Source: Septoria linicola
Lineage: Eukaryota > Ascomycota > Dothideomycetes > Mycosphaerellales > Mycosphaerellaceae
Direction: 5' to 3'
NCBI GenBank assembly: GCA_024114885.1
Contig: CP099421.1
Span: 2,480,001-2,544,000, forward strand
Length of the DNA: 64,000 nucleotides
Below are positions 19,369 through 29,792 of this stretch, piece after piece. The notes under the pieces were generated by a model. That model was not told the DNA's origin. It did not search any database and was given only the letters and a program-made list of their open reading frames with translations. Each line of letters begins with the position of its first letter. Positions within the stretch are counted from its first letter, which is position 1. Made by a program: the position numbers and the translations under genes.

Positions 19369-20569
19369 TGTAGATACTTTCAGTACCTATGTCAGCCTCC
19401 ACCTCACTCCCAAGACTATTGAATAAGTCCCCAACATGATTATCTGCAGCAATTCCTTTCGCATAAGTACTATTCCACTGCTCCACAACATCCTTCACAA
19501 TCTCAATGCCCGCACGATAAATATTCTCAATCGCTATCCCAAAACCCTCCTGCTCCGCTTCTAACAAATGCTCCGTCTCCGTCTCACCAGGCGGTGCGCG
19601 ATCAAAATCACTCGCGGTCCTAAGCAGAATAATACGTTCGAAATCTAGCTTGCCAGCCAGATGGCCTCGCAAGAGAGCTTCGAGCGTAGCGTTGTCTTCT
19701 TGTTGCGAATTGCAGTACTCTCCGCTGCCGTTCGTCAAGAGCTTGGTATACGCAGAGAAGGCTTCTCCGAGAACAGAGCCAGACCAGTACGTGTTTGAAG
19801 TTCCAGAGTCGCATTCCACGACTGTGGGTGGATCTTGAGCGGGAGAGTAGCCATACTTGGAGCGATAAATTTGCGCAGCTTGTGTATCATTGAGCGTAGC
19901 TCTGCGCGCCAGCTCGACAGCACGGAGCTTTAGGTTGTTGTTGAGTTCGAAAACTTCTGTGCCGTAGATTGAGCCTGGGTAGTTCGATGCTATGGCTGGT
20001 GCATCGGGGAGCTTGGCGTCTTGAGGTACGTAGCCAGAGGTCCAGTTTGATGGGACTTGAGAGCGGTCAAATTCGTACTGGAGGTCGAACTGGACTGCGT
20101 AGCGTGCGAGGTTGATACTCCCGGTCGTGGCGATGTGGGGACTGACGCCGCCGATGCCTGCAATTAGGAAATAGGTAGATGTCAGATCGAAGGCGGTAGA
20201 TAGCCAGAGAGCTGTGGCCGAGGCTGCCGCGTTGATCTCGCCTTCGCCGACTGTGAATTGGCAGATCTCGCCGGACTCTGTGCAGTGCACATCAGGAAAG
20301 AGTGGAGAGGCGCCTGGAACCGTGATGTTCCTTGCAAGCAAGTCGATGTCTGGTCGATTGTACCAGGTCGTTTCTTCACTGTCGAATTGACTGATAATGA
20401 AGAGCTTGGGTGTCAAAGTACCATTGCACGTCGATGGTGATGATCTTGTTCGCGTTGATTGCTGTCGTGTTCTGAGAGCTTTAGGCTTGACTCCATGGCG
20501 CAAGGCAGGCACAGACGCAGCTAGAGCACTCGTCAGTAGCAGGGAGGACGACCAGAGGAGGAGAAGCAT
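19361..20569 (-). CDS. Secreted purine nucleoside permease-family (NUP) protein
   Basis: 402 aa from the ATG at 20569 (a few in-frame codons upstream lack ATG). An N-terminal hydrophobic signal peptide (LLLLWSSSLLLTSALAAS) is followed by the NUP family core: PKLFIISQFDSEETTWY near residue 55, a Cys-bounded CTESGEICQFTVGEGEINAAAS, then YFLIAGIGGVSPHIATTGSINLARYAVQFDLQYEFD and a late LRTASDFDRAPPGE. These blocks match PF06516, known from Candida NUP. Despite the name, the protein resembles extracellular nucleoside phosphorylase-fold enzymes rather than a multi-span carrier; no membrane span is seen beyond the signal. Several NxT/S sites fit secretion. Confidence 0.92.
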   Translation of the reverse strand: MLLLLWSSSLLLTSALAASVPALRHGVKPKALRTRQQSTRTRSSPSTCNGTLTPKLFIISQFDSEETTWYNRPDIDLLARNITVPGASPLFPDVHCTESGEICQFTVGEGEINAAASATALWLSTAFDLTSTYFLIAGIGGVSPHIATTGSINLARYAVQFDLQYEFDRSQVPSNWTSGYVPQDAKLPDAPAIASNYPGSIYGTEVFELNNNLKLRAVELARRATLNDTQAAQIYRSKYGYSPAQDPPTVVECDSGTSNTYWSGSVLGEAFSAYTKLLTNGSGEYCNSQQEDNATLEALLRGHLAGKLDFERIILLRTASDFDRAPPGETETEHLLEAEQEGFGIAIENIYRAGIEIVKDVVEQWNSTYAKGIAADNHVGDLFNSLGSEVEADIGTESIYIN

Positions 20570-21318
20570 TGTGAACAAGCTATTGCCAAGCTATGGTAGT
20601 GAAAGCGAAGCGAAGCTGGGTCGGCCGGGCTTGATATTTGAGACACTTTATCACCCATGCTTCACTTCTTTGCCCTAGTGCGCAATGGTTCGCGATAAGA
20701 ACGCTACAATTACCTGATAGGCGCTGCCGGGTTTTCCAGAGCGTCGTTTACCTGCTTGACGTGCTATCGCCGAGCTCCGAAGCATGTCGGGCTGGTTCGT
20801 GCTGCCTCACGCAGTGGTTGGTACATGAACATGATGTAGAACAAGTGAGTAGGAACAGGTGAAGTGGGATGTGTCAGCGGCATCTCGGCTTGGAAGTGTG
20901 GAGCTGGAAATTGGCCTCCCGAACTCTTCAGAAGTAGATCTGCATCCTTGGACTTTCATCCTATGTCTTGCATGCTTCAGCTCAATGTTGACGAGCTCCT
21001 TTCATGCTTAGTGCTTGCAGTGTTAAGACAAGTTGGCTTCGAGGCGATGCTGTCAGCTGATTTCAATCACTGGCGTGCCCTTGGCGTGAAAGCGGCGCGT
21101 CAAACCCAACGCGACTCCCCTGCAAGTTAAAGTGAAGGTAAAATGTGACACGTTCAATTGAGACACACTCCTTCTCCTCCTCTGGTCTATCACTCTTTTC
21201 CCACAGCCACGTATTCGCTCGCGAACACCCACCAGCTGTTGAGGGCATTCTGCCCTTGAATTCCAGCCAAAAGTCATAGCCACGCAATCCGCGACCTTCC
21301 GAGTACACTTCACGCACG
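20570..21318. other. Divergent intergenic region
   Basis: Promoter space between the NUP gene (-) and the DUF7918-like gene (+). Short open frames show no domain. Confidence 0.5.
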
Positions 21319-22407
21319 ATGTTTCTCGATCACATGGAACAGCTGCAGGCTCGCATCCTTGTCAATGGGCAATTTGTGGCAGAGTTCGATGATGAAGATG
21401 CCTTTCCGAGCAACAAGGAGAAGACGAAGTACATCGAGGCAGAGGCTGGCACCAACTTCACAGTCATGGTCACTACAAATGCGCACATGGCTCGTCACGC
21501 GGAAGACTGCATCCTATCTCACGTATATCTGGACGGCAAGTATGCAACCAATAAGATCATTACCACGGGCAATGTTTACGGCATACAATGGGCCAAGATG
21601 GACGGGATCGACCGTAACATCGGAAGTGGCTCGACGAAGGAGAAGTTCCAATTTGCGGCACTGCAAACGAGTGCGTGCTCCCTGTCTCGCTCTTTTGATC
21701 TCACTAACAGCCACAAGCGGACGCACCAGTGGGCAACACCAAGAAGGCTGACTTCGAAAACCTTGGTGAGATCAAAGTGAAGTGTTGGTGGATCCGTAAG
21801 AAGGGCAACATTAGCGAGGATGGCGTCAACACATTCAAGTCTGCGTGCGGAGACGGCGTTCCGGAGAAATGCTTGAAAGGCCGCGCTATATCAAGTCTCG
21901 CGACGTTCGTTCATTGCCCTCTCACAAGAAGCTCCAGCTGACACTTTCCAGCGTGGGACCGGCGGAGTATCTCGCGAGCAAGGTTCAGTACGTCAATACC
22001 GAGTACATCTATGGCAAGGATCCACTGGCCATGTTCACTTTCAAATACCGTTCCCGCAGTAAGTGTTAGCGATACTAGTATTCAACAAGATCTGATTCGT
22101 TGTAGGGGACCTCCAAATTGAAGGTCTTATTCCACGAAGTCCGACCCCGGTGCCACTCGAAGAACGCGATCCAGATGATCTTACGCCAGAGGAAGCGCGT
22201 GAGCTGGTACGTCGCCTACGACGGACTCAGCAGCAACAGATTGAGATTAAGAAAGAGGGTCTTAAGAAGAAGCGGGCACGATCTGCCACCCTCGATGCTG
22301 ACAGTGACAGCGAAGGAGTCGTCATTACTGGTGCCACATCCTCCCGCAAGCGCGCTCGCCAATCCACGGATTCGGGCATCGAGCTCATTGACCTCACCGA
22401 GGACTGA
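21319..22407 (+). CDS. DUF7918-like nuclear-type protein, 4 exons
   Basis: Exons 21319-21670, 21718-21904, 21952-22058 and 22106-22407 give 315 aa. All three introns are exactly 47 nt. The first 230 residues match the fungal DUF7918 layout: ARILVNGQFVAEFDDED, KYIEAEAGTNFTV, CILSHVYLDGKY, KEKFQFAAL, a KCLKGRAISS segment, and YIYGKDPLAMFTFKYRSR leading to LIPRSPTPVPLEERD. The C-terminal 70 residues are basic (KKKRAR, SRKRAR, probable nuclear localisation) and end in IELIDLTED, which resembles a SUMO-interacting motif. Function of the family is unknown. The intron-2 donor GTTCGT is unusual but is the only one that keeps the domain in frame. Confidence 0.82.
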
Positions 22408-22870
22408 GTAATGGCGGGCAGTCCACCACTTTTCTCAATTGTTTGACATGTTTACAAGCACGAGATACCCAGAAATGTTTTACTTTGCTTTACGCAATGC
22501 AGCGGGCGAGAAGAGCTCGGAGAAAGAGGTGGTAGTTGCGGGACGCGTAGAAATGCAAACTCCCTGATGATCGCAGATTGGCAACGCCATACTTTCCTGC
22601 TTTGCAAATCCTTCTCTATACTTTCAAGACTCCTTGTCCATAGCTCTGTCCATCTTCCAGTCACTGTAGGAGGAGCTCAGAAACTGCCCGTCAAAGGCCA
22701 CTGCACGCACAGCTACCATGCCGACTAGCATTCCCTTTGCTTCGCATCAGTCGATGTTCCTCAAGATCTTGCGCTACACGCTCTGTCCCCGTCATCGCGC
22801 ACTTCTACCTTGAACTAGTCTTGCGAAGAGGTCCGTATCCCTTCTACGTTCGCTACGGGCTTATACTCTT
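22408..22870. other. Intergenic, possible short coding remnant
   Basis: A minus-strand 35-codon open frame at 22624-22731 (VAFDGQFLSS, SDWKMDRAMDKES) looks protein-like but is too short to assign. Otherwise nothing is seen. Confidence 0.25.
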
Positions 22871-23150
22871 CTAGTCTGCGCTGGTGCTGTGAAAGGCCTC
22901 CTCACGCTGGGTTCGCTCGATCTTCCAGGCACTCTATTCCACATCTAGTCGCTGTCTTTCGAGGTCCGTATTCGCGTTTTTGAGATCCATAATCTCTTGC
23001 TGTGCGCGCCTCTTGAACTCCATGTTCTCTTTGTGTGATTCCCACGTAACATATATTCTGGCTACGAGGGAGCCACTCGCTAGGAAAGCCAGAGCAGAGC
23101 CACCTAATAGTATGGTTTTTAAGAAAGGGCGACTTCAGAAGAGGATGCAT
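22871..23150 (-). pseudogene. Small single-span membrane protein gene with frameshift and in-frame stop
   Basis: The ATG at 23150 opens MHPLLKSPFLK. The frame then runs into a different one after a run of five A (plus-strand T at 23116-23120). Beyond it a hydrophobic stretch (GGSALAFLASGSLVARIYV) and a charged helix (ENMEFKRRAQQEIMDLKN) read cleanly in the shifted frame. That frame meets TAG at 22934-22936, then stays open to a second stop at 22871-22873. The layout resembles small mitochondrial inner-membrane assembly factors, but I cannot name it. Two lesions suggest a pseudogene; a homopolymer sequencing error plus a genuine early stop is the alternative. Confidence 0.45.
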
Positions 23151-23540
23151 GATGAGAGCGGTCAATGAGATGTGTGTTCAGATCTTGAAAAGTTCACGAT
23201 TTAAGCGAGGAGGGACTTCGAGTTGTGGATAGCAGTGCCTCTTCTGACTGACAGTCATGAGAGGCACGGAGGTCGCGGCGGGAATGACAATGCTGGTGGT
23301 ACTCAGCGGAGTGCAGACTTCGACTCGTCCACTATACCACAGCCATACAACGAGATGCGCACCAGAGCATCGTTATTTCTTGCCATTGGGCTGTAGCTGT
23401 TCTTCAGAACTACGCATTATATTGATATCAGAACATTCCTCGAATCATGTACGAGCTATGATCGTGCAACGTGTTATGCATGCTGGCGGCTGCTGAGCTG
23501 CAGTCGCGACTCGTAGTAGCGCTGTTGATCCTTTGGGTAT
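23151..23540. other. Intergenic, nothing recognised
   Basis: No open frame with domain-like content. Confidence 0.5.
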
Positions 23541-23777
23541 TCATTTCTTGCCTTTGACATTCATGTCAGTGTACTCTAGCATCAGCTTCGTAGGTCTGTC
23601 CGCAGCGAAGAGTCGACCATCCAGATCATAGTGCGCTGTCGCAATAGAGACTGCTGTTTTGTTGAACAGGCGACAAAGTGAAGTCATGCCAGGGCTGACG
23701 ATCTGATCGCCGAATCGTATCGTACCAGTGGCAATCGTGAATCGCGTACCTTTCCAGGGTCCGAAGACCTGACCCAT
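23541..23777 (-). CDS. Possible small hypothetical protein
   Basis: Open frame of 78 codons from the ATG at 23777. The sequence (GPWKGTRFTIATGTIRFGDQIVSPGMTSLC, then MNVKGKK at the end) has beta-strand-like spacing but matches nothing I recognise. Its ATG lies only 8 bp from the outermost ERG1 ATG in the opposite direction, so both starts cannot easily be true. It may be the 3' part of a decayed gene. Confidence 0.3.
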   Translation of the reverse strand: MGQVFGPWKGTRFTIATGTIRFGDQIVSPGMTSLCRLFNKTAVSIATAHYDLDGRLFAADRPTKLMLEYTDMNVKGKK

Positions 23778-23783
23778 GGCACC

Positions 23784-25403
23784 ATGGGTCAAAAAGTCGT
23801 TCGATTCCGCGAAACACCATACAACACCATGCACAGTAATACCACGGACAGGATTGGCCGCGACTCAGACGCGCATGCGCATACAGATAAAGACTCGCCC
23901 AGCATGAATCTCCCTTCGTCGCTCATTCCCGCACGGCCTGCACTGGCGCACAGAGCCGTGGAGAACAGGACGATGCACCACGAAGCCGATGTTGTCATTG
24001 TCGGCGCAGGCATATTCGGATGTGCTGTCGCATGGGCGCTAGGCAACCAAGGAAGGAGCGTAATACTACTGGAAAGATCTTTAAAAGAGCCAGATCGCAT
24101 TGTGGGCGAATTACTACAGCCAGGGGGTGTTCAGGCATTGGAGATCTTGGGACTACGGGACTGTCTGGATGGAATCGATGCGATTGAAGTCTTCGGCTAC
24201 GATGTGATCTATTACAATGAGGAGGTACGCATAGGCTATCCGCAGAATGCGAGAGAGGGGGCAGATGTGGACGAGAAGACGAGTTTGACCGACGAATACC
24301 GAGGGACTAAGAGGAAGCGACCAGAGGGACGATCGTTCCACCATGGAAGATTCATTCAGAAGTTGAGAGCGAAGGCGAAGTCGAATCCCAATGTGACAGT
24401 TATTGAGGCCACCGTGACGGAGCTTATCAGAGGCGATTACACGCAAGACATCCTAGGAGTTGAAGCTACACGGAACGGCGAAGCAGACTCGTACTTTGGC
24501 AACCTTACGATAGTCGCAGACGGGTACGCGAGTAAATTCAGGAAGGAATTCAGGACAGATGCGCCAGTAGCGAGGTCGAAGTTTTGGGCACTAGAACTCA
24601 TCGATGCGGACCTTCCAATGCCCAACCATGGACATGTTGTACTTGGAGACGGCGCGCCAGTCCTGCTATACCAGATCGGCACCCACGAGACACGAGCTTT
24701 GATCGATATTCCTGAAAACCTGCCTTCAGCGAGCGTGAAGGAAGGTGGTGTGAAGGGACACTTGAAAAATGTCGTCTTGCCCTCGTTGCCGGAACGGGTT
24801 CGACCTTCATTTGAAGCTGCAATCGAAAAGGACAGACTTCGATCAATGCCCAATTCATGGCTACCGCCTACAACAAACAAGACTCCTGGTCTCCTGATCC
24901 TCGGCGATGCGATGAACATGCGACATCCCTTGACAGGAGGCGGCATGACCGTCGCATTCAACGACGCCGTCCTGCTGTCAGAACTCCTCGCACCCGAAGT
25001 GGTGCCAGATCTAGACGACCACAAACTCATCCTCCAACAAATGCGAACGTTCCACTGGCGGAGGAAGAACTTGACCAGCGTCATTAATATCCTCGCGCAA
25101 GCACTGTATTCTCTCTTTGCAGCAGAGGACTCGCAGCTGAAAGCACTTCAAATGGGTTGCTTCCATTACTTCAAGCTTGGCGGAAACTGCATCGATGGAC
25201 CTGTAGGACTATTGGCTGGCATAATCCGTCAGCCATTCGTCTTGTTCTATCACTTCTTTGCCGTGGCATTGTACGCGATCTGGATCTACATTACCAGTGG
25301 CAACCCTCTGCTACTACCGCTACGAGCGATTGCGAGTGTGGGCGTTTTCTACAAAGCATGCGTGGTTATCTTTCCATATATCTTCAGCGAACTGAAGACG
25401 TGA
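23784..25403 (+). CDS. ERG1: Squalene epoxidase (squalene monooxygenase)
   Basis: Intronless, 539 aa from the outermost ATG; alternative starts at 23829, 23904 and 23973 are in frame, and the last lies just before the catalytic domain. The enzyme epoxidises squalene to 2,3-oxidosqualene with FAD, O2 and NADPH, the first oxygenation of ergosterol synthesis at the ER. Visible: the FAD dinucleotide fold ADVVIVGAGIFGCAVAWALG, then LLERSLKEPDRIVGELLQPGG, which is diagnostic of squalene epoxidases, and the second FAD motif GDAMNMRHPLTGGGMTVAF near residue 373. Two C-terminal hydrophobic segments (around 475-530) fit ER membrane anchoring. It is the target of allylamine antifungals (family knowledge). 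Confidence 0.96.
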   Translation: MGQKVVRFRETPYNTMHSNTTDRIGRDSDAHAHTDKDSPSMNLPSSLIPARPALAHRAVENRTMHHEADVVIVGAGIFGCAVAWALGNQGRSVILLERSLKEPDRIVGELLQPGGVQALEILGLRDCLDGIDAIEVFGYDVIYYNEEVRIGYPQNAREGADVDEKTSLTDEYRGTKRKRPEGRSFHHGRFIQKLRAKAKSNPNVTVIEATVTELIRGDYTQDILGVEATRNGEADSYFGNLTIVADGYASKFRKEFRTDAPVARSKFWALELIDADLPMPNHGHVVLGDGAPVLLYQIGTHETRALIDIPENLPSASVKEGGVKGHLKNVVLPSLPERVRPSFEAAIEKDRLRSMPNSWLPPTTNKTPGLLILGDAMNMRHPLTGGGMTVAFNDAVLLSELLAPEVVPDLDDHKLILQQMRTFHWRRKNLTSVINILAQALYSLFAAEDSQLKALQMGCFHYFKLGGNCIDGPVGLLAGIIRQPFVLFYHFFAVALYAIWIYITSGNPLLLPLRAIASVGVFYKACVVIFPYIFSELKT

Positions 25404-25583
25404 GGCGGCATTTGCAGCAGAAGCTTTATCAGCAGACATGTACAGTACGACAGAACTTTGTACAGATGTGTAATTATAATGCCATGGCGAAAGATACCCC
25501 AAACTACAAATGCTCCAGATCTCCTAGACGACGGCCATCGCCACCAAAAGGTCCCCACTGTCCCTTGCCTTTACTTCTTCCCA

Positions 25584-25754
25584 TCAAAACTGTGTATGCT
25601 GCGCCGCCCTCGCCTGCTGCTCCTTGATCCTCTCACTCTTCTTCCTCAACTTCTGCTCTTGCGTGTTCAACTTCTTCCGATCAGTCAGATCCTGACGTAG
25701 CTGAGCGTTCTTCGACAGGCGTTGCTTGCGCGCGCGTTGCTTGGAGGCTGTCAT
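25584..25754 (-). CDS. Small basic hypothetical protein
   Basis: 56 codons from the ATG at 25754. The protein is a single charged helix: many Lys, Arg, Gln and Glu (SKQRARKQRLSK, KLRKKSERIKEQQARAA), with no membrane span or cysteine pair. The frame is open upstream to 25946, but that part looks like leader sequence. It is convergent with ERG1 (180 bp between stops). Family unknown; existence is uncertain because of its length. Confidence 0.4.
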   Translation of the reverse strand: MTASKQRARKQRLSKNAQLRQDLTDRKKLNTQEQKLRKKSERIKEQQARAAQHTQF

Positions 25755-26327
25755 TGTGGTGGATCTCAAGGTTGGTGATGGTGATTGTTGTGTTATAGGT
25801 GGTGGGGCTTTTTGAGCTTGAGTTGAGCTGATGAGATGTGATATGTGATGCGTTGTGGCGATATTGATGCAGGTTTGAAGGTATGTGCCTTTGTGGTATG
25901 AGTTATTCAAATTAGTGTGCTGAGTTGTGATTCGGACTGTTCTCAAGTAACTCTAGACTGCAGGGCGATGCCACGAGCATATATATGCTCCATACTACCA
26001 TCGTCATTATTGGAAGCCCGACCTCTCAGGCGCAGCCGGCCTGATTGACAAGGATGGCATGCTTCACATGCCTCTCTGCTTTGACTCACTGCAAGCCCTT
26101 GGTCGTCATCTTCTGCCCAGCCACGCCTTACACTCAGCTGTCACGACGAAAAAGGAAAGAAATAGTTGGCAAAAGTGCCATCTGTGCTGTCATGGAAACT
26201 TTATCGTGGTTTCGTATATCTCGATCTAATGTGGTGGTCGACTGGATCTCGAAACGCCTGTCTGATTCCGACTTGGTGTTCCCTGGTACTATGAACAACG
26301 CCAGCCACGATGACAGCTCGGGCACGT
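25755..26327. other. Intergenic, nothing recognised
   Basis: Leader of the small basic gene and the 3' flank of xylose reductase. No motif seen. Confidence 0.45.
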
Positions 26328-27397
26328 CTATGCGAAGATCGGGACCTGGACGCCATACTGCAAAGCTGTTAGCATGATCTCATTTTATCGACATTTTTTC
26401 TTCCCACTCACGTTCAGAGGGTTGTTGAAGCGCAGGCCTTGGTCCAAATCCGAGATCTGCTTAATCTCAGCATCCGACAAGTCGAAGCTGGTCACGTCCA
26501 AGTTTTGTGCCAATCGTTGCTGGTTGTTGCTCTTTGGAATGACTGCCACCCCACGCTGTGTGGCCCATCTCAGCAAAACCTGTGCTGGTGACTTTCCGTG
26601 CTTGTCGGCGATGCTCTTAATCGAAGAGTGGTCGAACAGAAGTGGCGTGTCCTTGGCCTTCTGCATATCGAGCTCAAGGAATGACTGTGGACCGAAGGAA
26701 GAGTATGCTGTCACTGCGATGTTTCGGCTCTTGCAAAGAGTAAGTAGATCCTGCTGGACCAGGTATGGGTGGTGCTCGATCTGCAGCGTTTGTGGCAAGT
26801 GCTTGGCGTATCGCTCCACGTCGAGAACAAGCGAGCCGTTGTAATTCGAAATACCAATAGCCTTGATCAATCCCTCCTCGTACAGCTCCTCCATTGCGTG
26901 GTATGTTTCCTCGAGCGGAGCCTTGCTCAACGAGAGCTTGTCGTTCTCGTCGAAGAATCCTGGTGGGTAGCGTACCGATGGGTCGACGTACTTGAGGGCG
27001 ATGGGGAAGTGGATGATGAACAGGTCGAAATAGTCAACGCCCCAGTCTTGCAGCTGCTTCTTGGCGATTGGCTTCACTCGCTCCTTGTCGTGGAAAGAGT
27101 TCCATAGCTTCGAGACAATGAAGAGCTCCTCACGCTTCACAAGTCCATCCTTGATAGCACGAGCAACACCCTCGCCTGCTTCCTTCTCGTTGCCATAGTC
27201 GCAGGCACCGTCGAAGAGGCGGTATCCCGTCTTGATCGCATTGTACACCTGGTCGGCGCAAGTGTCGTTGTTCACTTTCCAGAGTCCAAAGCCAACAATT
27301 GGCATCTAGCGCAGTGTCAGCAGCAGCTTCTATTGTTGCGATATTACAGTCGACTGACCTCTTTGCCATTGTTCAACTTGATAGTTGGAGCAGACAT
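26328..27397 (-). CDS. XYL1: NAD(P)H-dependent D-xylose reductase (aldo/keto reductase)
   Basis: Exons 27359-27397, 26412-27305 and 26328-26357 (introns 53 and 54 nt) give 320 aa, the exact usual length of fungal xylose reductases. The tiny first exon encodes MSAPTIKLNNGKE and the last nine residues YGVQVPIFA; both are family-typical. It reduces D-xylose to xylitol, the first step of pentose use, and often other aldoses. Catalytic tetrad: Asp and Tyr in FDGACDYGNE, Lys in VSKLWN, His in FIIHFPIALK. The cofactor loop IPKSNNQQR carries the Lys-Ser-Asn...Arg that binds the NADPH phosphate. Symbol by homology only. Confidence 0.95.
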
Positions 27398-28368
27398 GTT
27401 TGCGTATGTCCTAGAGTGAATGTGGCTGTTAATTTGTTGAAGTCTCGCGAATCTGGGTGCTTTCAAGGCAGTAGATGAAGATAGTCGCGAGGCTTGAGTG
27501 TCAAAAAGAGCAGCAGTTCTAGAGCGTACAATCAGTAAAATAGTATTCCACGAATCCCACCGGCGGTCTTACCTTCTTATAGCTTGCATTGCTGTGGCCA
27601 GAATCTTGTGACGAACCGCAGAGCCGCCGGCGGTACCTTTGGGTTATTTGTTTCTGTCCTACAGAAGCTTTTTGCCAGAATGCAGGTCATTCTGTGACGC
27701 CGTCATTGGCCATCTGGAGGGGTTTCGCGCCTGAAAGCGCGTTGACAAGCCACAACGTGGAGGGATGTCCGCCTGTAGCCGCATTGCAGATCCACACAAG
27801 CTCTAACTTAGTCGGCTAAAGTCCACAGAGGTGGAAAATATCCAGGTCATCACATGCGCGCAGTCATGCAGGGCATACTGGCAGTTCCTTGCGCCCACCA
27901 TTGGAACGAGGATGTGGCTGCGGATATCGTATTTTCTGGACGTGTGGGATGCTGAGCAAGGGGAATCTCAGGCGCTCTTTTAGTGCGTTGCACTGTATGG
28001 CCAAAGTCCGAACTAAGCAGGTCAAAGGATAAAAAGGCACATGAAGCATGATTTCGAATCGCTGTTCACTGTCATACCTGAATTGAAATAGTAGCGCTAG
28101 TCGATATAGAAGTCAAGCTGCTGGTGATTGTACAAGTGTCGGACGAGGCATTGCCGAAACGGCCCAATACTGGTGGACGACTGCCGTGTGAGACGCGATT
28201 TACCGTCCTCGTGGCAGAGTCGATGCTGTCTCTGTCCATCGGCCCGTTGCCTCAAGGGGTACACCTCCAACCAAACGCCATACTTTTCGTCTAAGCTCGC
28301 AACATGACTCTCGATGAGTCTCTCTCGTGGAGGATCTGCTGTAGTTCCGGGAATCGCCATCATTTGCT
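27398..28368. other. Intergenic, nothing recognised
   Basis: 5' flank of xylose reductase and 3' flank of the Sec61 beta gene. Open frames are under 90 codons without motifs. Confidence 0.5.
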
Positions 28369-29023
28369 CTATGATGAGAATCTCTTTGTAAATTTGGCAA
28401 TTACTAGAAGATGTTAGCCACGGAAAACAGACTCATTTGCAGAGGGAGTCTTACTGTGCAAAGCGACCACAGAGATAATGAAGCCAATGGACAGAACCAT
28501 GACCACAAAAGGATCGACTTTCAATCCAGGCGACTCGTCCGTGTACAGCCCTGTGGCATATTGTCAGTCGCTGTCCAGATCTCTGCCTTGGCTCTCCAAC
28601 CGACACGACCAGGGCACCCCAAGCTATCATCGGTATGTAATCACGTACTCAACATGGTGCTGCTGCTGCCACCGGCACCTGCTGCCCTCGTGCTCGCCGG
28701 TCGTGCATTGGCAATCTTGTCAGCACGATCCGCGGCAGCCTTTCTCCTGATCGCAGTCGCTGGCCCACCAGGAGCTTTTGGCGAAGCTGGTCGCGCAGTC
28801 GTGGAGCCGGTGGATGGAGGAGAGTTGATCGGAGAAGAAGGTCGTGGAGAAGACTGCGTTTGTCATTGTCAGTTACTGCAATCGCTTCTGCCAACTCGAA
28901 TTCCACCGCTCCGAGGCGCCCATCTTCCTCCCCGCCATGTTTGCATGAGATGGTTCAGATCAACTGTAGCGAAGCGGTGCGGCGGTCGGAGGTGCTGTCG
29001 AGCTATGTGGAAGTGCCTACCAT
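28369..29023 (-). CDS. SBH1: Sec61 beta subunit of the ER protein translocon, 4 exons
   Basis: Exons 29021-29023, 28649-28853, 28455-28550 and 28369-28403 give 112 aa with exact codon sums; introns are 167, 98 and 51 nt. The first exon is the ATG alone, followed at once by a GTAGGC donor. The protein begins MSSPRPSSP, has a Pro/Ser/Ala-rich cytosolic part, then the conserved block GGPATAIRRKAAADRADKI and GAGGSSSTMLRLYTDESPGL. It ends in one C-terminal membrane span (DPFVVMVLSIGFIISVVALHI) with a short basic tail. This is the tail-anchored beta subunit that assists the Sec61 channel in co- and post-translational import. Antisense and other-frame readings here hide it from simple frame scans. 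Confidence 0.93.
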
Positions 29024-29792
29024 GGTGATGGATTGCGGCGCGACAATTATTAGTTCCTCTCAATCGTAGTAGAGAACCAGGCGACTCGGAATCATAAATC
29101 AGATTCGGGTGTCGTAATTGTGAAAGGTGGTGTTGTAAGTGAATGGTCCAGGTCTCGAATCAGGAGGAGCATGAGGACACGGGTGCTTCTTGCCAGGGTC
29201 TCGCAGAGCCGCAACGCGCTGTCCAGTGTCCACAGTGTCCACATCTCTTTCACCAGTCTCCCCCACATCACTTGCACATTATTGTACAGGCACTTTGTTG
29301 TTCTCACTGGATCACCACAATTACGTCGGAAACTCATTTCTGATTTTGCTGCGACCACGCACTGCCTACCAGCAGCCAAGATAAATCACGTACTAGGTCT
29401 CGACCAAAAGACCAAGCATATAGTTGAGGGTCCGCCCGCATGCTGAAACTCCTCTTATTGACCACCGTTTTCCGTCAGAGCAAAGAATGCGTATGTACCA
29501 AATGGATATCTCCGAACAAACCGTACCGATCGAGTCAGCCCTAGAACACCAACCACGTCACCCAAAGCATTCAACCATTTCAAGCCACGAGCACATGCTC
29601 AATCCCCAAGATTCCCACATAAATGCTGACAGCCAATAGAGCACCACTATATCCTTTGCAAGTAAACCCAGGACACCACTTTCATATGCCGTGAATGCAA
29701 TCACAAAAGAACTCCACCGCTAACCCATCGTCAACTTCTGTTGTTGTTATTGTTGTAAGCTGTTGTGAGCTCATTGAATCGTTTCGCACTCT
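29024..29792. other. Intergenic, nothing recognised
   Basis: 5' flank of the Sec61 beta gene and 3' flank of the 29793 gene. Nothing else seen. Confidence 0.5.

Noticed and set aside
24437..25084. 215-codon minus-strand open frame
   Set aside because: Antisense shadow of ERG1, whose protein is unmistakable.
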